NCBI GenBank assembly: GCA_002633005.1
Contig: NMRA01000017.1
Location: 32,139 to 96,138, forward strand
DNA: 64,000 bases
Source: Phoronis australis
Taxonomy: Eukaryota > Phoronida > Phoronidae
Direction: 5' to 3'
Each line of letters begins with the position of its first letter. Within the stretch, counting starts at the first letter, position 1. Position numbers and translations under genes: made by a program. Shown here piece by piece: positions 23,075 to 35,388 of the stretch. The notes beneath the pieces are model-generated. The model made no database searches and had not been told where the DNA came from. It worked only from the letters and a program-made list of their open reading frames with translations.

Positions 23075-25589
23075 GGCTGAAGACAGAGGCAGACGAAACT
23101 TCTTCGACGATCTACAACCAATAAGATCATAATGAATCAGTGAAGCTTTTTGGCATGTTATTGTCACCTTAGAAGTATATTGCAGTATCGAAATCTATAA
23201 GAAAACGCGGATCTGGAGCGAGGCTCCCCTGCTCGACCAGTTTCTATTGCAGCTTTGGAGGAATATCAAGTGCCCCCTACGTACCTAAGCCTATGTGTAA
23301 CCTCTTTGGACTCGATTCTAGATCCACGATTGTGGACACGCTGGTTCTGATGTTTCTCACAGGTTGCTGAGCGTGCGAATCTACAAGGAAGTTACTCGAT
23401 ATAATCTGATCTTATTGAGGCGTATATTTTATTACGAGCCTTCTAACAATACTGCTTGTAGAGCGTGTCACGCAGAGTTGGACTGCGGGTAATAACTGTC
23501 GGTTGGTTTGTATGGTGTACGAAACTAATAATGCTGTAGTTCACCTATTTCAAGTGTTATAAAAACTAGACTCCACACCTTATCACAAATGAAAATGATA
23601 ATTCTTACACAGTTTCACCTCGAACGATTCCTGCCTGCTAAGACTAAATCGATTTTTAAAAGAAACTTGAAAATTAGGAAATCGAGCAAGGTTAATGCAT
23701 CTCATGTTTTCTGGAACATATAATTGATATAGGTTACTACTTTTGTATCTTGTCATCGACATTTATTAAAAAGTTCCGACCATGATTCTGTGTCTCAAAA
23801 AGAATAAATGTTACATCTTAACGTATCTGTGAACCTTGTTTACAAAGTTGTGCTTATCTGCAAATATCTTAAATTTTGTTAGTCTACAAAGTATATATTT
23901 TCTGAAAGGTGAATAAATTTTCTAACAAAACTTATTATTCTTATTCACTTATCTTTGTATTTTCACGACATATGCGTTTTTAGTAAATTAGTAAAAAATT
24001 GACTTTGAACAGAGATTTTAAAAATATTGTTGCTCCAGTCATATTGGTGTTTTTCCAACTTGTTGATAACGACATTTTCAAGGGAACCGTGTGTCAGATT
24101 TTTGAACATTTTGAGCAAAAATGGACGTACTCTTGATTTTTGAAGGCTTCGTTCCGAAAAACTCAGAATCCAGCCTGCAACCCCCGAGGTCGCAGTGTCA
24201 CGCTTTGCTGGCGGAGCAGAAACGCCTCGAGAATTGGCAGTTTATTGTATGCGTATTTTTTTAACTGAACTTGATTTCATCGAATGTGTGGTAAACAACG
24301 TTGAAAAATTGCGACTTGTAAAAAAATCACCGTCTTACACACTGCGTATTTTGTTGCTCTGGTCAAAGCCAATAATTGCCCGAAGTCAATCGAGTCCAAC
24401 AAAAAAACCAAAAGTGCGTTTTGGCCGAAAAACTTATAATGTTATATTCTTCTTACTAGAGATTAATTCAATAATACAATGTAAGATGGTGATGAGAGGC
24501 AGTAAAAATTTGGAGAATTTTTTATATTAGGTTCAAACTACAGTTGCATTCAGGAAGTCGACTCCACCCCCTCCCTCCCCCTCCCAGTCAAATGCTTCCT
24601 ACGCCTTTCCTTGTCTCCCTATAATTATCGCGCGTAACCCTCCATGAGCACCTGCCACGTGTTTTATTTATGACCAATGTGTGCAGGTGCACGTGGTTCA
24701 AACTAGTCACACATGCATTCATTTCGTCATTAACAAAATAGTTCTCAAGTCTAGTATTTGTAAGATATATGAAATGACACTTAAAAAGGTCATCGTAAAT
24801 GTTTTTGTTATCTTTTATTTCTTTGGTTTGTTTTGGTTAGATAAACAACATAGTTCAAGCCTTCGATCCGCATCTGTGGAAGAATATCATAACAAGAATG
24901 ACCTGCTTTGCCGAACTCGTCGCTGCAAGAAAAGACATATTGTGAAGGGATTTTTCTTTCATAGAACACCTTTAACTTTTTGTTGTTTACCGGCAACGCT
25001 CGCAAAATCTTAATATTGCGGTTCACAAGCAATAGTGCGTTTGTCTAGATTGTTTAGGAAGGTCACACACCAATATTCCTGAATAGATCCCAATCATATC
25101 ACTATCGACGCCATGTATGAAGTAGACCTCTTATGGGGGTGTGTTGGCAATAAAATTGTTGTAGTTTAGCTCATAGTTTGATCCTAGGTCGGCTTCTAGT
25201 TTCAACACTTCGGCCATTACGTTCTTCGGTCTTTTTCATGCAACCGGACACTGACCTGCTGTTTAACGGAGCGTTTTAATGAAAGAATGTTAGTGCGGGT
25301 GGCCAGAGTTTCTATAGGAATACAGTAGTAACAGTCCGTACACACAATTTTCAGGTAATCGTTTTCAATATCTTCCAGTGCGCTCACTCATTGCTTTTAT
25401 GGTAGCAAAAGATTTGAGAGTACAGAATGTGGGAAAACCTTGACTAACCACAGGTTGCGGTCGACGGGTATTCCACACGCGGCAAACTCGCAGCACGTGC
25501 TCAAGTTTATGTAGGAAGAACCAACAAGTCTGCATTCCATCGAATATCTATAAAATTGTAGAATTTACCCCCAGTAAATGTATATATTT
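23075..25589. other. 5' flank of the ZP-N/LDL-A-like gene
   Basis: The promoter should lie in the first few hundred bases (minus strand); no TATA box or CpG-rich block stands out. Short ORFs at 24195-25032 on both strands have no support. Confidence 0.4.
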
Positions 25590-25985
25590 TCTGAAATTAG
25601 AAGACCCGTAAAATTTGATTTTTGACTTTATAGTGGATCTCAAATACTTGGGTCAGGTTTAGTAACATTCAACATTTGCAACATTATAACGGACTCCACC
25701 ACATGACCAACTTTCGTTTGATAGAACTGTTCACAATAAAATCTCAGAAACGCGTATCAGTTTTCTGAATTACCCTTTAGCTTTAGTTTTACGCAGTTTT
25801 TTTCATGAAGTTGTAAAAGTGCTATTTCTATAGCGACTCGTCCAAAAGTGTAACAGCTAAAAACAATTTATAATTGCATTTTTGAGGACAGTTCATCAAA
25901 ACATATCTGAAAGTTTCATATGAATCGGCTGTATATCATTTTTAAGATATGATGTTCCAAAGTTAGCCAAATTTGATCATTTATC
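25590..25985 (-). repeat. Dispersed repeat family A, inverted copy
   Basis: Read on the minus strand it has TTTGGCTAACTTTGGAACATC, ATGAAACTTTCAGATATG and the AAAATCAAATTTTACGGG end shared with other copies. Confidence 0.6.
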
Positions 25986-26609
25986 TTTGGTCCTACGCCA
26001 CAAACCAGTAGCTTTGAGGTGTTGGTTACACGAACTTCACTTCTCGCTGGGATTAATAGCCTCGGCAAATTTTTGAAGTAACACAAGTAAATTCTGGTGG
26101 AGACCATTCAAGGAAATACTGATCAAACCGCTTACCTGGGCGCTCCCTGGTTGCTTCTTTCGTCGACAAAAAATCGAATAATGGCTATCCTGCTTGATGA
26201 TCAGGTGATATAACGAACCGCCGCTTTTGCGTATTGTATTCACTTGTATTGTTGTTACCTATATCTGATTGTGCACGTTTCAATCTCTCGTTGTAGTGGA
26301 TCTATTGACCTGAATCGACATGCTAAATCATTCTGTCTATTGACGCCAGACCGAGATTGTGTAAAAAGAAATACAAAAATAGTAGGTTATTTACATATAA
26401 CTTGTGTTTAAATATAACCAACTATTTATAAATATCAAGAACTGACAATTTACCAATTAACGTTGCCACCGAGTATGAGGACAAGGATTTTAAGAGCAGC
26501 ATTAGTTGATGAGAATTGTAGGGGGATTTCGTGGAAGGCGGAACACTAGAGTTCTCGTGATTTACGTATAGGTACTCTTTAAAACTTCTTAAGGCTCTCT
26601 AAGATCCTA

Positions 26610-27210
26610 GAAAAATGTCCACTTTTGGTCAACTTCAGAGCATCATGTCTTAGAAATGGCTGATTGGATTCCCACGAAACTTTCAGATACTATGCTTTAT
26701 GAGCTGTTCTCTAAAATGAACGCTCACTGCGTGAACAAAGCTACTTGTTCAGGTTTAGCCAGAGTGTTACTAAAATCGAGAATACAAACAGTATTCATTG
26801 GATGTATAGGGTTTCATGATTTTAGGAATTGTCTGTAAAGCGATCCACTTTTGCATGAGGGGCTATCTCAAAGTAGGACTTTTTATGTGATATGGTATAC
26901 CCGGAAATGTTTAAAAAGGATCAAAAGGAAACGAAGCGAGAAGCATTGTTGAGATTTAATCTTGAACATTAATATCGTTAAAAATTTGGTCAGGTCATTG
27001 TCCTCGTTGTTTTGCTTTAAACATACCTTTCTTTTTTGCTAAATTTTCCTAAAATCCTTGGTCACGTGAACTGATATACGGCAGATTAGTATGAAGTCAA
27101 AAATGAAATTCTACGGAAAATATACTTTCAGAAAACATATACTTTTGCTGAGTTAAATTCTTTGGTTTTGTAGATATTTGCCTAAATGTACATACTTGTC
27201 GATACGGTCC
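26610..27210 (+). repeat. Dispersed repeat family A, fullest copy
   Basis: Runs from AAAATGTCCACTTTTGGTC through GAAACTTTCAGATACTATG, GCATGAGGGGCTATCTC and GGTCACGTGAACTG to a GTCGATACGGTCCTTC end. Its end has grown into a 42-bp tandem repeat. Ends lack clear TIRs by eye; a MITE or SINE origin is unresolved. Confidence 0.65.
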
Positions 27211-27323
27211 TTCATTGTATATAACCGGTCGTGCAACCTAAAGATAAGGTCCTACATTGTATATAACCGGTCGTGCAACCTAAAGATAAGGTCCTACAAT
27301 GTATATAACCGGCCGTGCAACCT
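27206..27323 (+). repeat. 42-bp tandem repeat (2.8 copies)
   Basis: Unit begins GGTCCTACATTGTATATAAC and continues CGGTCGTGCAACCTAAAGAT. Copies are nearly identical, so the expansion is recent. It sits on the terminus of the family A repeat. Confidence 0.85.
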
Positions 27324-29021
27324 ACACTAGTCGGGTCCGTGCCGCGGTTGAAGCCGGCTAACGAAGTGGTTGAAAATACATGATATATTTAACGAATACC
27401 AAGGTTAGAAATAAAGACAGTTTAATCAGAAATTCTGTGCATGAAGCATGAATAAAATCATGCTAGTTGTCCACCACTAAAGACCTACGTTCTGTAGACC
27501 AGAGTCTAAATTTTTACAAAAGTACCCCGATTCCTGGCGTTCCGATCCGTCTTTGACCAAGTTTTCACGAATAACGTACGTTTTGCCCTGACACTTTAGA
27601 AAAAATAAATAAAGGGGTGCTATATAACAAATGTTTCAGTTCATCAAAAATCAATAAGGCACTAAATTCAAGCACTTTTTGTAAGTTTATTTTTGGATTT
27701 GGCACAGTATTGAGTGCGGAACATTAAAGTCCCACACGAGGCCGACATGTAGTGATCTCGATCACTACCAAACTCACCACATAATGTTATTGGTTTGATT
27801 TTTTTATTTCTTGAAATTCATGATTTATTTAGGTCACTTAACTAGGTCAGGCAGAAACTCTACCAACATTCTTTCGACTTTTCAAATATCAACCAGTAAG
27901 TTGCTGTACTCAGTATTCACAGATCAAATACCTGTGTGAGACTAACACTGTGCCAAACACTAAGGGACCATTATCACACATGTGGAGAGAGACCAGACAC
28001 GGATATTTGATTTGCGTTACTCAGTTGATTTTCCAATGGAAGAACTAGGTGAAAACAAAATTTATCGAGCTAACATAGAAATGGCATGGGTATTAGCGGT
28101 AATGAATAAATTTCCATCATTTTTCCATAAAATCGTTTTTCTTCAGGCAAATTACACCATGCTGCGAAACAGGAAAATGGCGGACCGTCCATGAAAAAGA
28201 CTGGGTTGCAACGGAAGTGGGAAACCACACGTCTTGCTCCCAGATGTACAAGAGTATCTGCTGCAAAAACTGTTGTGCTTAGTTGCGTTTTCAGAAAAAA
28301 AGCCAAATGTAGACTTTTGTGGCCTACCTCCCGATCAGAGAAGTAGCTTTTCAATACAATTCGTAAGTATTTTTACCAAATGCTACATAAGCCAGGTTTA
28401 ATGTGTTCGTCAACTGTACTTTTTGACACGTCCCATCCGAATCACTTGGTCACATCATGTGACAAGAAAATAAGAATTAATGCTTGCTTTTTGTGTGCGC
28501 TAAATGGTACACCTCGATTTCGAACAAACTTTTGAGCCAGGGAACATCCAGTAAGTGTAGCTTATTCAATAACGGCACGCCGCCTACTGATGGCGAAATC
28601 CGAAATATTTCTCACACTATTTTGCGTGACCTTCTAGCGAATGATTTACGAACTGCTTTCAACTATAAGGTATGTCGTGTGCATATTCCGTATGGTGACC
28701 GTTAAGCGTCCTAACTTTAACAACACAACCAGGTCAAAAGTAATACCGGTGCACAGTTTGTAGAGTAGGCCTTGTAGTATATTAATGCGTGAGTGTTTAA
28801 TTTATATATTGCCCATGTGGGCAGGCTGTTTCAAGAAGAATTTATCAAGTTGACTTCTCAGTGACAAAATAAGTCTCCGGATGGCTTGACCTGTTCCACG
28901 GAATCAGCCCGGCTATGACTACTGAAAAGTCAGAAAATTTGCATACAACTAGCGAAGCGCAAAAGACAGAAATCGGCAGTCAAAACAATTGTTTTTCTGT
29001 GTTCAGCCTATTGTACCACTC
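27324..29021. other. No gene seen
   Basis: ORFs at 27982-28705 on both strands lack recognisable protein or splice context. Confidence 0.35.
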
Positions 29022-29320
29022 AAAAGGATACTAAACCCTATTTTGTTGATTACCACCAGTCTTCGTTTTGTCACCTGCTAACTTGCATCATTGACGTTAA
29101 TTCATTTTCTAAGTTAAAAGACAAGAATTTACTTAAAACTCATACACGCTGTCACATGATTGGACATTATGGCTGGTCTTTCTGGTGGCTGGTCTTTCCC
29201 CACATTTGCCGTGTAATTCGCTAAAAACGTAGGTTACGCTTGCCTGTTTAGCAGATTTTGAAAGGATCTCCATGATAGCAAGTAACAGCATATGTTCACG
29301 AAAACAACAACGGATTTAAA

Positions 29321-29367
29321 ACTTGACATGTTTCGGTGTCATTTATTAAACACCATCCTCAGAAGTC
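29321..29367 (-). ncRNA. Hammerhead ribozyme motif of the Penelope-like element
   Basis: Reading the minus strand: ACTT, CTGAGGA (the C-U-G-A-N-G-A core), stem II GGTGT with a ten-base loop and ACACC, GAAA, then the self-complementary ACATGT with C as cleavage base, and AAGT pairing back to ACTT. This is the minimal hammerhead with a very short stem III described for Penelope-like terminal repeats. All core bases are present; activity is untested. Confidence 0.75.
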
Positions 29368-29447
29368 ATAATACAGTGGCCACCTAGCTAGGCCCAGCAA
29401 CAAGTAATGAAGCACAGATACAGTCAGTTACAGGGAGTGACAATGAA

Positions 29448-29759
29448 CTATACCAACAATGACAACCTGTGGTGTGTCAGTTGCCTATTGAGATTGGGCT
29501 TGCACCAACTGATATGTAAAGCCTCACGAATTTTAAGCTCCTTTGTTGTTACTGCCTGGTCTATTATTGCAAAGTCATTGAAAGAGCACTGCTGATAACA
29601 ATGATTGGAGCTCTGCAGGTGAATATTTACATGTGAATTACTGTCAGAATTTAGATGTTCCTTGGTCCTGGTTTTCAAATGGCGAACAGTTTCGCCTATA
29701 TAACTGGAGCCACATCCAGCACAGATAAATTTGTATACAACCTTGGACCGTAGACCCAT
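29448..29759 (-). pseudogene. GIY-YIG endonuclease domain of Penelope-like element (C-terminal fragment)
   Basis: An open frame of about 103 codons reads VYKFICAGCGSSYIGETVRH, then LKTRTKEHLNSDSNSHV and IREALHISWCKPNLNRQL. This has the features of PLE GIY-YIG domains: the VYKF/YIG pair with an intervening C-x-x-C, the Arg and His after YIG, and the KIREALHI glutamate with the final Asn. In Penelope-like elements this domain nicks target DNA. Only the C-terminal domain is present, without RT, so it is a fragment despite the intact frame. Confidence 0.85.
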
Positions 29760-30204
29760 AGAAATTTTGTCCTTAGGGTTAAATAAAGATTTTGAAAGGA
29801 CTTTTTAAGTTCTCGTCCAAACTTTTGAGGGTTGTCAAGGGTTACAGAGCATTATTGAGAAAACTGGATGGGAAAGTTGTTTTCTATATCTGTTAATAGG
29901 CCAAAATCGGGTTTCGGGTATCCTTTCAAGAGAAACCTAGCTGCTACGGTCTCCTGTAATACGGGGTAATACAGAACAATGAGCCTCAACTCAAAAACAT
30001 GGGAGTGAGTAACCCTATTGTGTGTATTTACTCGTTGGTCTGATCTCCGATAAGATCCGTCGTTTCCAGTCTGACTGGCCGAGGCTGAGCTGTTAATAAA
30101 TAAAAGGTACGTTATAAACTGTTTAGACATCAACTTTTGGCCGGCGCAACTGACACGGAGCAAGATCGGTGTCAAGCGGCAGGTTTATACAGTAACACAG
30201 TTCA

Positions 30205-30520
30205 CTAACTGCAGCAAGACGGAAGTTGTAGGCTGGAGAGTCGAACGCACATGCGTATGTTTATAAATGGCGGGAGTTGCAGAGACAGAGAACCCGTATG
30301 TAGTTCATTGCACGGCAAGCGCAGTAGAGATGATCCTTTCAAACTTGCCCCAGTTTCGCGTTCAGACATAAAATTGACACGAAGCAAGATGATCGAACGG
30401 GTGGCAAAAGTTGTCACCGCGGTGTAATTTGTTCCAGGTCAGTCCTGTTCACACACATTTTGCGCTAGATCACATCTCGTTCCGTGTCAGCTGATAGGTG
30501 TCAACTTTTGTAGTGCAAAC
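30205..30520 (+). repeat. Dispersed repeat family E, copy
   Basis: ATGATCCTTTCAAACTTGCC, CCAGTTTCGCGTTCAGACAT and AAATTGACACGAAGCAAG match a region at 55600-55890. A related TGACACGGAGCAAG motif occurs at 30155. Confidence 0.55.
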
Positions 30521-31738
30521 GGCACTATAAACTAATAATAATTAATATTCCGAATTCCTTAACAAATGCTGATCGTGTTTAGTCTTTTTTGAATCTCTAA
30601 AATCGCTTAACTACAACCGAGGTCTTTATAGTCCAGTCATTCTAGGGCTCCAGAGGGCCCAACCCAGAAAAAATTGCAACAGAAGGTTTTTTTTGCATAA
30701 ATGACATCTTCAAACATCCCTTGGTGTCAGAAAAAAAATCTACCGAAATCAGAGTAGCAGAAGTCGGTTTTTCAAGATGGCGGAAAAAATGGCCGACAAA
30801 AACGGTGTTTACTGTTTTCTGGCATATTACTCTTATGTAACAGCTAAAAATAAAACAATAAAGTTTGTCATTGGTTATATACTTTTCATAACAGGCATAC
30901 CAATCAAAAGATGCCAATTTTCAGTAAAATAAAACCAATATGGCCGACAAGATGGCGGCCGAAACGGCAATTTGGTACATGTTGCAAGATTTCTTTTTAT
31001 ATTTTGCCCTGAAAATGGCAAAAGTTTTATTCTTTTGTAAGTTAGACAATTTAAAATATCTGGACATTACAATTCGTCACTGGTTTGCGAGAAAAAAATC
31101 AAGATGGCTGACAAAATGGCCGCCAAAATGGCTGCCAATTCACAAACCCCAATTTACCGCATTTACGTTCTGCAAACTTTGTTTGTAACCTGATACGCAT
31201 TTACACAAAAACATTTTACAATCTACAGTCACGGTTAATGAGTTGATTGTTTCTATAATTTGTTTTTAATATTTCGATACTAAATGTGGAATTTTAATCA
31301 CATTTTAGATTATATAACATAAAAGTTGGTGTGTCTTTCAGAAAAGGCTTTAGTTAATTTTCATAATAAATTTCACAAACTCAATTATTTTTCTGAAAAA
31401 TATATTCATTGAGGTATCAAAAATAATATTTGTTAGAAAAATATGTTATTCTGCTGTAGTTAATGGCTTATTCATTACACAAACCCTTAATAAAATTGGG
31501 CAGGAAGTGGTTTTTTTTTCTCTGCTATTGGAGATATTATTAGTTGTTCCAAAGCATCGATTTCGTCTGCTGCTGGCATGTATGGAGAATTTGGGTGCTG
31601 ATTTCACCTGAATTTGATGAAATGCCAATAGGATTGTGTAACAAAAAGTTATTAATTAAATTTTAATAGTTAGGACTCACCATTTGTTTAATATGCATGC
31701 TTTTTATGAACATAGGTAACTGATTTTAGAGGAAATTA

Positions 31739-33753
31739 GTGCCAGCAAACAAAACGACAATGATCTGCAGTCACTTGTTCTTAGCCAGGCTTGGAAGATT
31801 TCATACTGAGATGAGCTTTCTGGGATGTATTGGATACGTAATGTCAGGCACAGGGCTTCAAGAAGTTCTCGAGACGGTGCATGCATCAAACAGTGTGATC
31901 CTTATATTTAATGGAAAAAGTGTGGATAGAGCACTGAGGGGGCATATGTTGGTAGACTCAGCACTTAATGCTATAAAAGCCAGAACATTCAAAACCCAAC
32001 TTCCAAATATTGACAGATCAAAAAACGCAAATCCAAAACCAATGAAGAAAGAAATTCAGGTTCTTCAAAAATTCCAGGAGTCCAGAATGTCACGAAAACA
32101 GAACACACAGATTCCATGCCAAGAGGTGGAGCAGTTCAATGTTTGTACAAAAAATTTGGCCCGTCAGAATATGGAGACAGATTCTTCAGACATCCCAGAC
32201 ATTCCAACTGATCACATAACTAGCCATTTTCTTCCGATTCTGAACCTTGGATTACAGTGGAATGCCCTCACGAGAGTTCACTTCTGGCTTCCGACCTACT
32301 GCCATTGGTATATTCAAACAAGACTGAATCAGATTATATCTTCAGAATTCGCAGTGACAGAGAATAGTTCGTCAGAAGAATCAATGGCCAGTGATATTCT
32401 TCATGATGATTTGAGAGCTGATCTGAAGCGGTATGATGATCTTATTGCTGGCATGACGTTTGTGTGTGACGATGTATGCTCATCGGAGTGTCTTGTGCGT
32501 ATCCATAAAAAATGGAAGCACATAAATCAGACTTGAGCTTGCAAAGTCCAATCATTAGTCTTTGGCTACATTATATGAAGCAGAAATAATGTCAGATTGG
32601 GAGCTTCACCTAAAAGCAGTTTCTGAAATGTTGCCTTACTTTGCAACTGCTGGTCACAACTGACTTAATGCAAAATCTTCATACATACAGTATACTTGCA
32701 GCAGACATAGCAACTCAAAGACACCAGTCCAGGGCCCGGTCTCTAATCTTTGTACTCGAAATGAACTTGAAACTATTTTTGGCAATTTCTCTGCTGCTTT
32801 TGTGCGAACTTAAGATAATTGGTTATCAGACTGTGCTCGAATACATTATAGTTTATGCATAGGAGTTTCTATTTCAAGTTTTCCCTTGAAGACCCTTATA
32901 TCCGTGCTACAAACTCGAGTAAAAACTCTAAATTTCGAGTCCAAACTCGAACTTATTCCTTTAATATTGGGTTTACAAGCTGTGAACTAAGGGCAATAAA
33001 TTATCTACGTAAGTTATTGTGTACTCGAGCATAGAGTTATAGACACTTATCTTGAGGTCGCCCAAAAGTAGAGTAGAAAATGCCAAATCTAATTTCGAGT
33101 TCCATTTCGAGTAAAAAGATTGGAGACTGGGCCCAGATGTCTACGGCCAACACACCATAAGACAAAGTGACAGATTCTGGGCAGGCTTGTCATAATGAGA
33201 TATGATCTGACTTGTAATTGAACAAACGCTCATGAAAAGTATTAAAACAACAGGTTTAACTAGAGGTTGCGAAATGGGAGATATACAGAGTGCACCATGG
33301 CTGCTTTCCTTGCCGGAACGCTCAAGTATAAATGGTGCCATGCAGACTGTGACAAACTTGAGTTGTGAAACAAGTAAGCAGCATAAAGAATATACCCAGG
33401 CAAGACAGTTGCGTGACGGCAAAGACATCCGCAGCCTTGTAAAATTCCTCCACAACAGTAACCCATTTTAAAGAGATACATTACAGAACATCGCCACTGG
33501 TGTGACTGCAGGCACATGCGTCAGGGCCGAAAATGCCAGAGAAGTGGGGAAAAAGGTTCACTTGTCTATGGAGGGGTCAAGTGTGAAAGACTTCACTTTC
33601 AGAAAGAAAGACAAGGTTGTGGCAATGACAAGTCAATCAGTTCATGCTGCTAATAGTACTTTTACACAAGTGGATCCACGACTGCTATTTCAGCGAATCC
33701 TGACAGCTGCAAAACACAACAGTGAAAGTTCAGCAAGCCTTTTGAAGTTTTAG
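31739..33753 (+). pseudogene. N-terminal and middle part of the element's protein (decayed)
   Basis: An open stretch to 32536 (265 codons) includes RLGRFHTEMSFLGCIGYVMS, LQEVLETVHASNSV and VDRALRGHMLVDSALNA, a run resembling repeat-encoded proteins of many invertebrates. Further pieces follow in other frames: 32641-32862, 33232-33471 (EYTQARQLRDGKDIRSLVKF) and 33502-33753 (GVTAGTCVRAENAREVGKK-like). Frame changes and stops separate them. Activity is lost. Confidence 0.6.
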
Positions 33754-34164
33754 CTGTGTGTTGGTTCCCCTGCTCTTTTTGATACATCTGGTCTTCCCAG
33801 AGTCGCTAATAAATCAATATGAGCTGATGCACTCCGGGTCCAGTGGGGGACTACCTGAGCATTTCAATTTCCAGTAAACACGGTGATGCCTGTAATCGAC
33901 AGCGGTTCTCTCCTTCACCGTATTCCATGGCCTAGAGGTGCAACGTTTCAGTCATTTCTTAGAGGTTATGTGGATTACATTAGCAAGTGCACCCTGCCTT
34001 AAGAGTTGTTTTTGTTGGTTACTGAGATGGACCATCAACTAAAGATGTCTCTCATGTTCGAAGACTGGGTGGGGTGGTTGGAACTGAAGTTCACTTCAAT
34101 GGTGACATGGTGATCAAGTAAACAGGGAACATTTTTGGCCAAGAGCAAAAACAAACGATTCATT

Positions 34165-35040
34165 CACTTCTTGTAAAGTTTGCTAGGAAATGCTGGTTGC
34201 ACAGTGGTACAATCTAAAGGTGACGCAGATGTTTTAATTGTAGAAACAGCAGTAGAGAACGCAGCACAAGGTCCAACTACCCTTATTGCAGACGATACAG
34301 ACTTGTTGGAACTTTTGCGTTACCATGCTACTTCACAACAAATTCCAATGTTCATGTACTTTGATAAGAGGAACCAAAGCAAGAGGAGAGTCTGGGACAT
34401 CAAGGAACTACAGTTGTCTCTTGGTGCCGAAAGTTGCGCAGTTTTGCCATTTACGCATGCAATAGGTGGTTGTAATACAACATTACAGCTGTTCGGTATC
34501 AGCAAAGGCTCTCCCATTCAAGAAACTGCGTGATCGAGAATTCTGCAAAAACTCTAGTAAGAGTATTCACTAGACACATGCAGCTGAAGCAAGACATATT
34601 TGAAGCTGGTAGGAGTTGTATCTGTGCTTCGTGGCGGTACTGGCTCCGGAAATTTGGATGATTTGCGATACAGGCGATTTCTGGATGAGGTGTCAGACTA
34701 ACCACAGTCCAAATACAGTCATTATCACCAACTTCGGTAGCTAAATTCCATGCTGCCGGCCAGGGACATATTATCAAGAGCAAGAGCGGTAAAGTTTCCG
34801 TGGCAGTGGCCTAGACTCGCTGTATTGGGGATGGGTGCTGGCAGGTGGAAATACATTCCCACGACGACGGACCAGTCAGCAGCACCAGAGAACCAGCTGA
34901 AAGTAGTGAGATGCTCGTGTAAGACCAACTGCAGTTCCAAGAGATGTACTTGCAAGAAGTTAGGATTGCAGTACACGGTTGCATGTGGAGAATGCCGTGG
35001 TTTTAGTTGCAGCAATTCATTCTCAGTTGACAGAGATTAG
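34165..35040 (+). pseudogene. C-terminal part of the element's protein: XPG/PIN-like region and Cys-rich tail (decayed)
   Basis: The segment 34180-34533 reads GDADVLIVETAVENAA and TTLIADDTDLLELLRYHA, with the acidic pattern of XPG-I/PIN-fold nucleases (G-D-A-D and D-D-T-D-L-L). After a frame break, 34750-35040 gives a cysteine-rich tail (CSCKTNCSSKRCTCKKLGL, then ACGECRGFSCSNS), resembling a CXC/tesmin-like zinc-binding cluster, and a stop at 35040. Nuclease assignment is by motif only. Confidence 0.55.
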
Positions 35041-35388
35041 TTGTGTAAATACTGGTTGATTGAGTATAGATTCACTAGCATTTACAACTTACTGGAAGTG
35101 ACACAGACAGTGTGGATAGTATATCACTGAATTAATTGCAGAGAGTTATTTTCAATACAGCACATTTTTTCAGGAGGAGAATGATCCTTATCAGTCCAGG
35201 CAAACCTGATGTTTTTACCCAAATCAGTTATTCAGTAAACCATCTTGAAAATAGTCGTCCTAATCATCAAGAGCCAGACAAAAATTATTGTAATGGACGT
35301 GCTGACCTAAAAAATTCAGGATATGGCGTGTCTCTGGAATCTGAAGTTCTTACACGAAGCAACTATTTGGTGGCCATCTTAGAAAATG

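Larger units (their letters stand above)
29267..29787 (-). mobile_element. 5'-truncated Penelope-like retroelement, 521 bp
   Basis: The minus strand carries the element's C-terminal GIY-YIG region and, further 3', a hammerhead-like motif. GATTTTGAAAGGA occurs exactly at 29254-29266 and 29788-29800 as a 13-bp target-site duplication. The reverse transcriptase part is absent, as expected from 5' truncation. Inserted in a MITE. Confidence 0.85.
29022..29926 (-). mobile_element. MITE family C copy 2, interrupted by a Penelope-like insertion
   Basis: AAAAGGATACTAAACCC at 29022 and a diverged inverted copy ending at 29926 are the termini. Without the 534 bases of insertion plus duplication, it is about 371 bp. 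Its interior matches, in reverse, copy 1 at 7748: TTTCCCCACATTTGCCG, CGCTTGCC.GTTTAGCAGA and GGCCTATTAAC.GATAT. Confidence 0.75.

Noticed and set aside
29852-30175. Minus-strand ORF considered as the reverse transcriptase part of the Penelope-like element
   Set aside because: It lies outside the 13-bp target duplication, starts inside the MITE, and has no RT motifs.
32580-33120. Repeated ACTCGA-type strings in the 5.5-kb element considered as a CRISPR-like or regulatory array
   Set aside because: The copies are irregular in spacing and diverged, and the DNA is eukaryotic.
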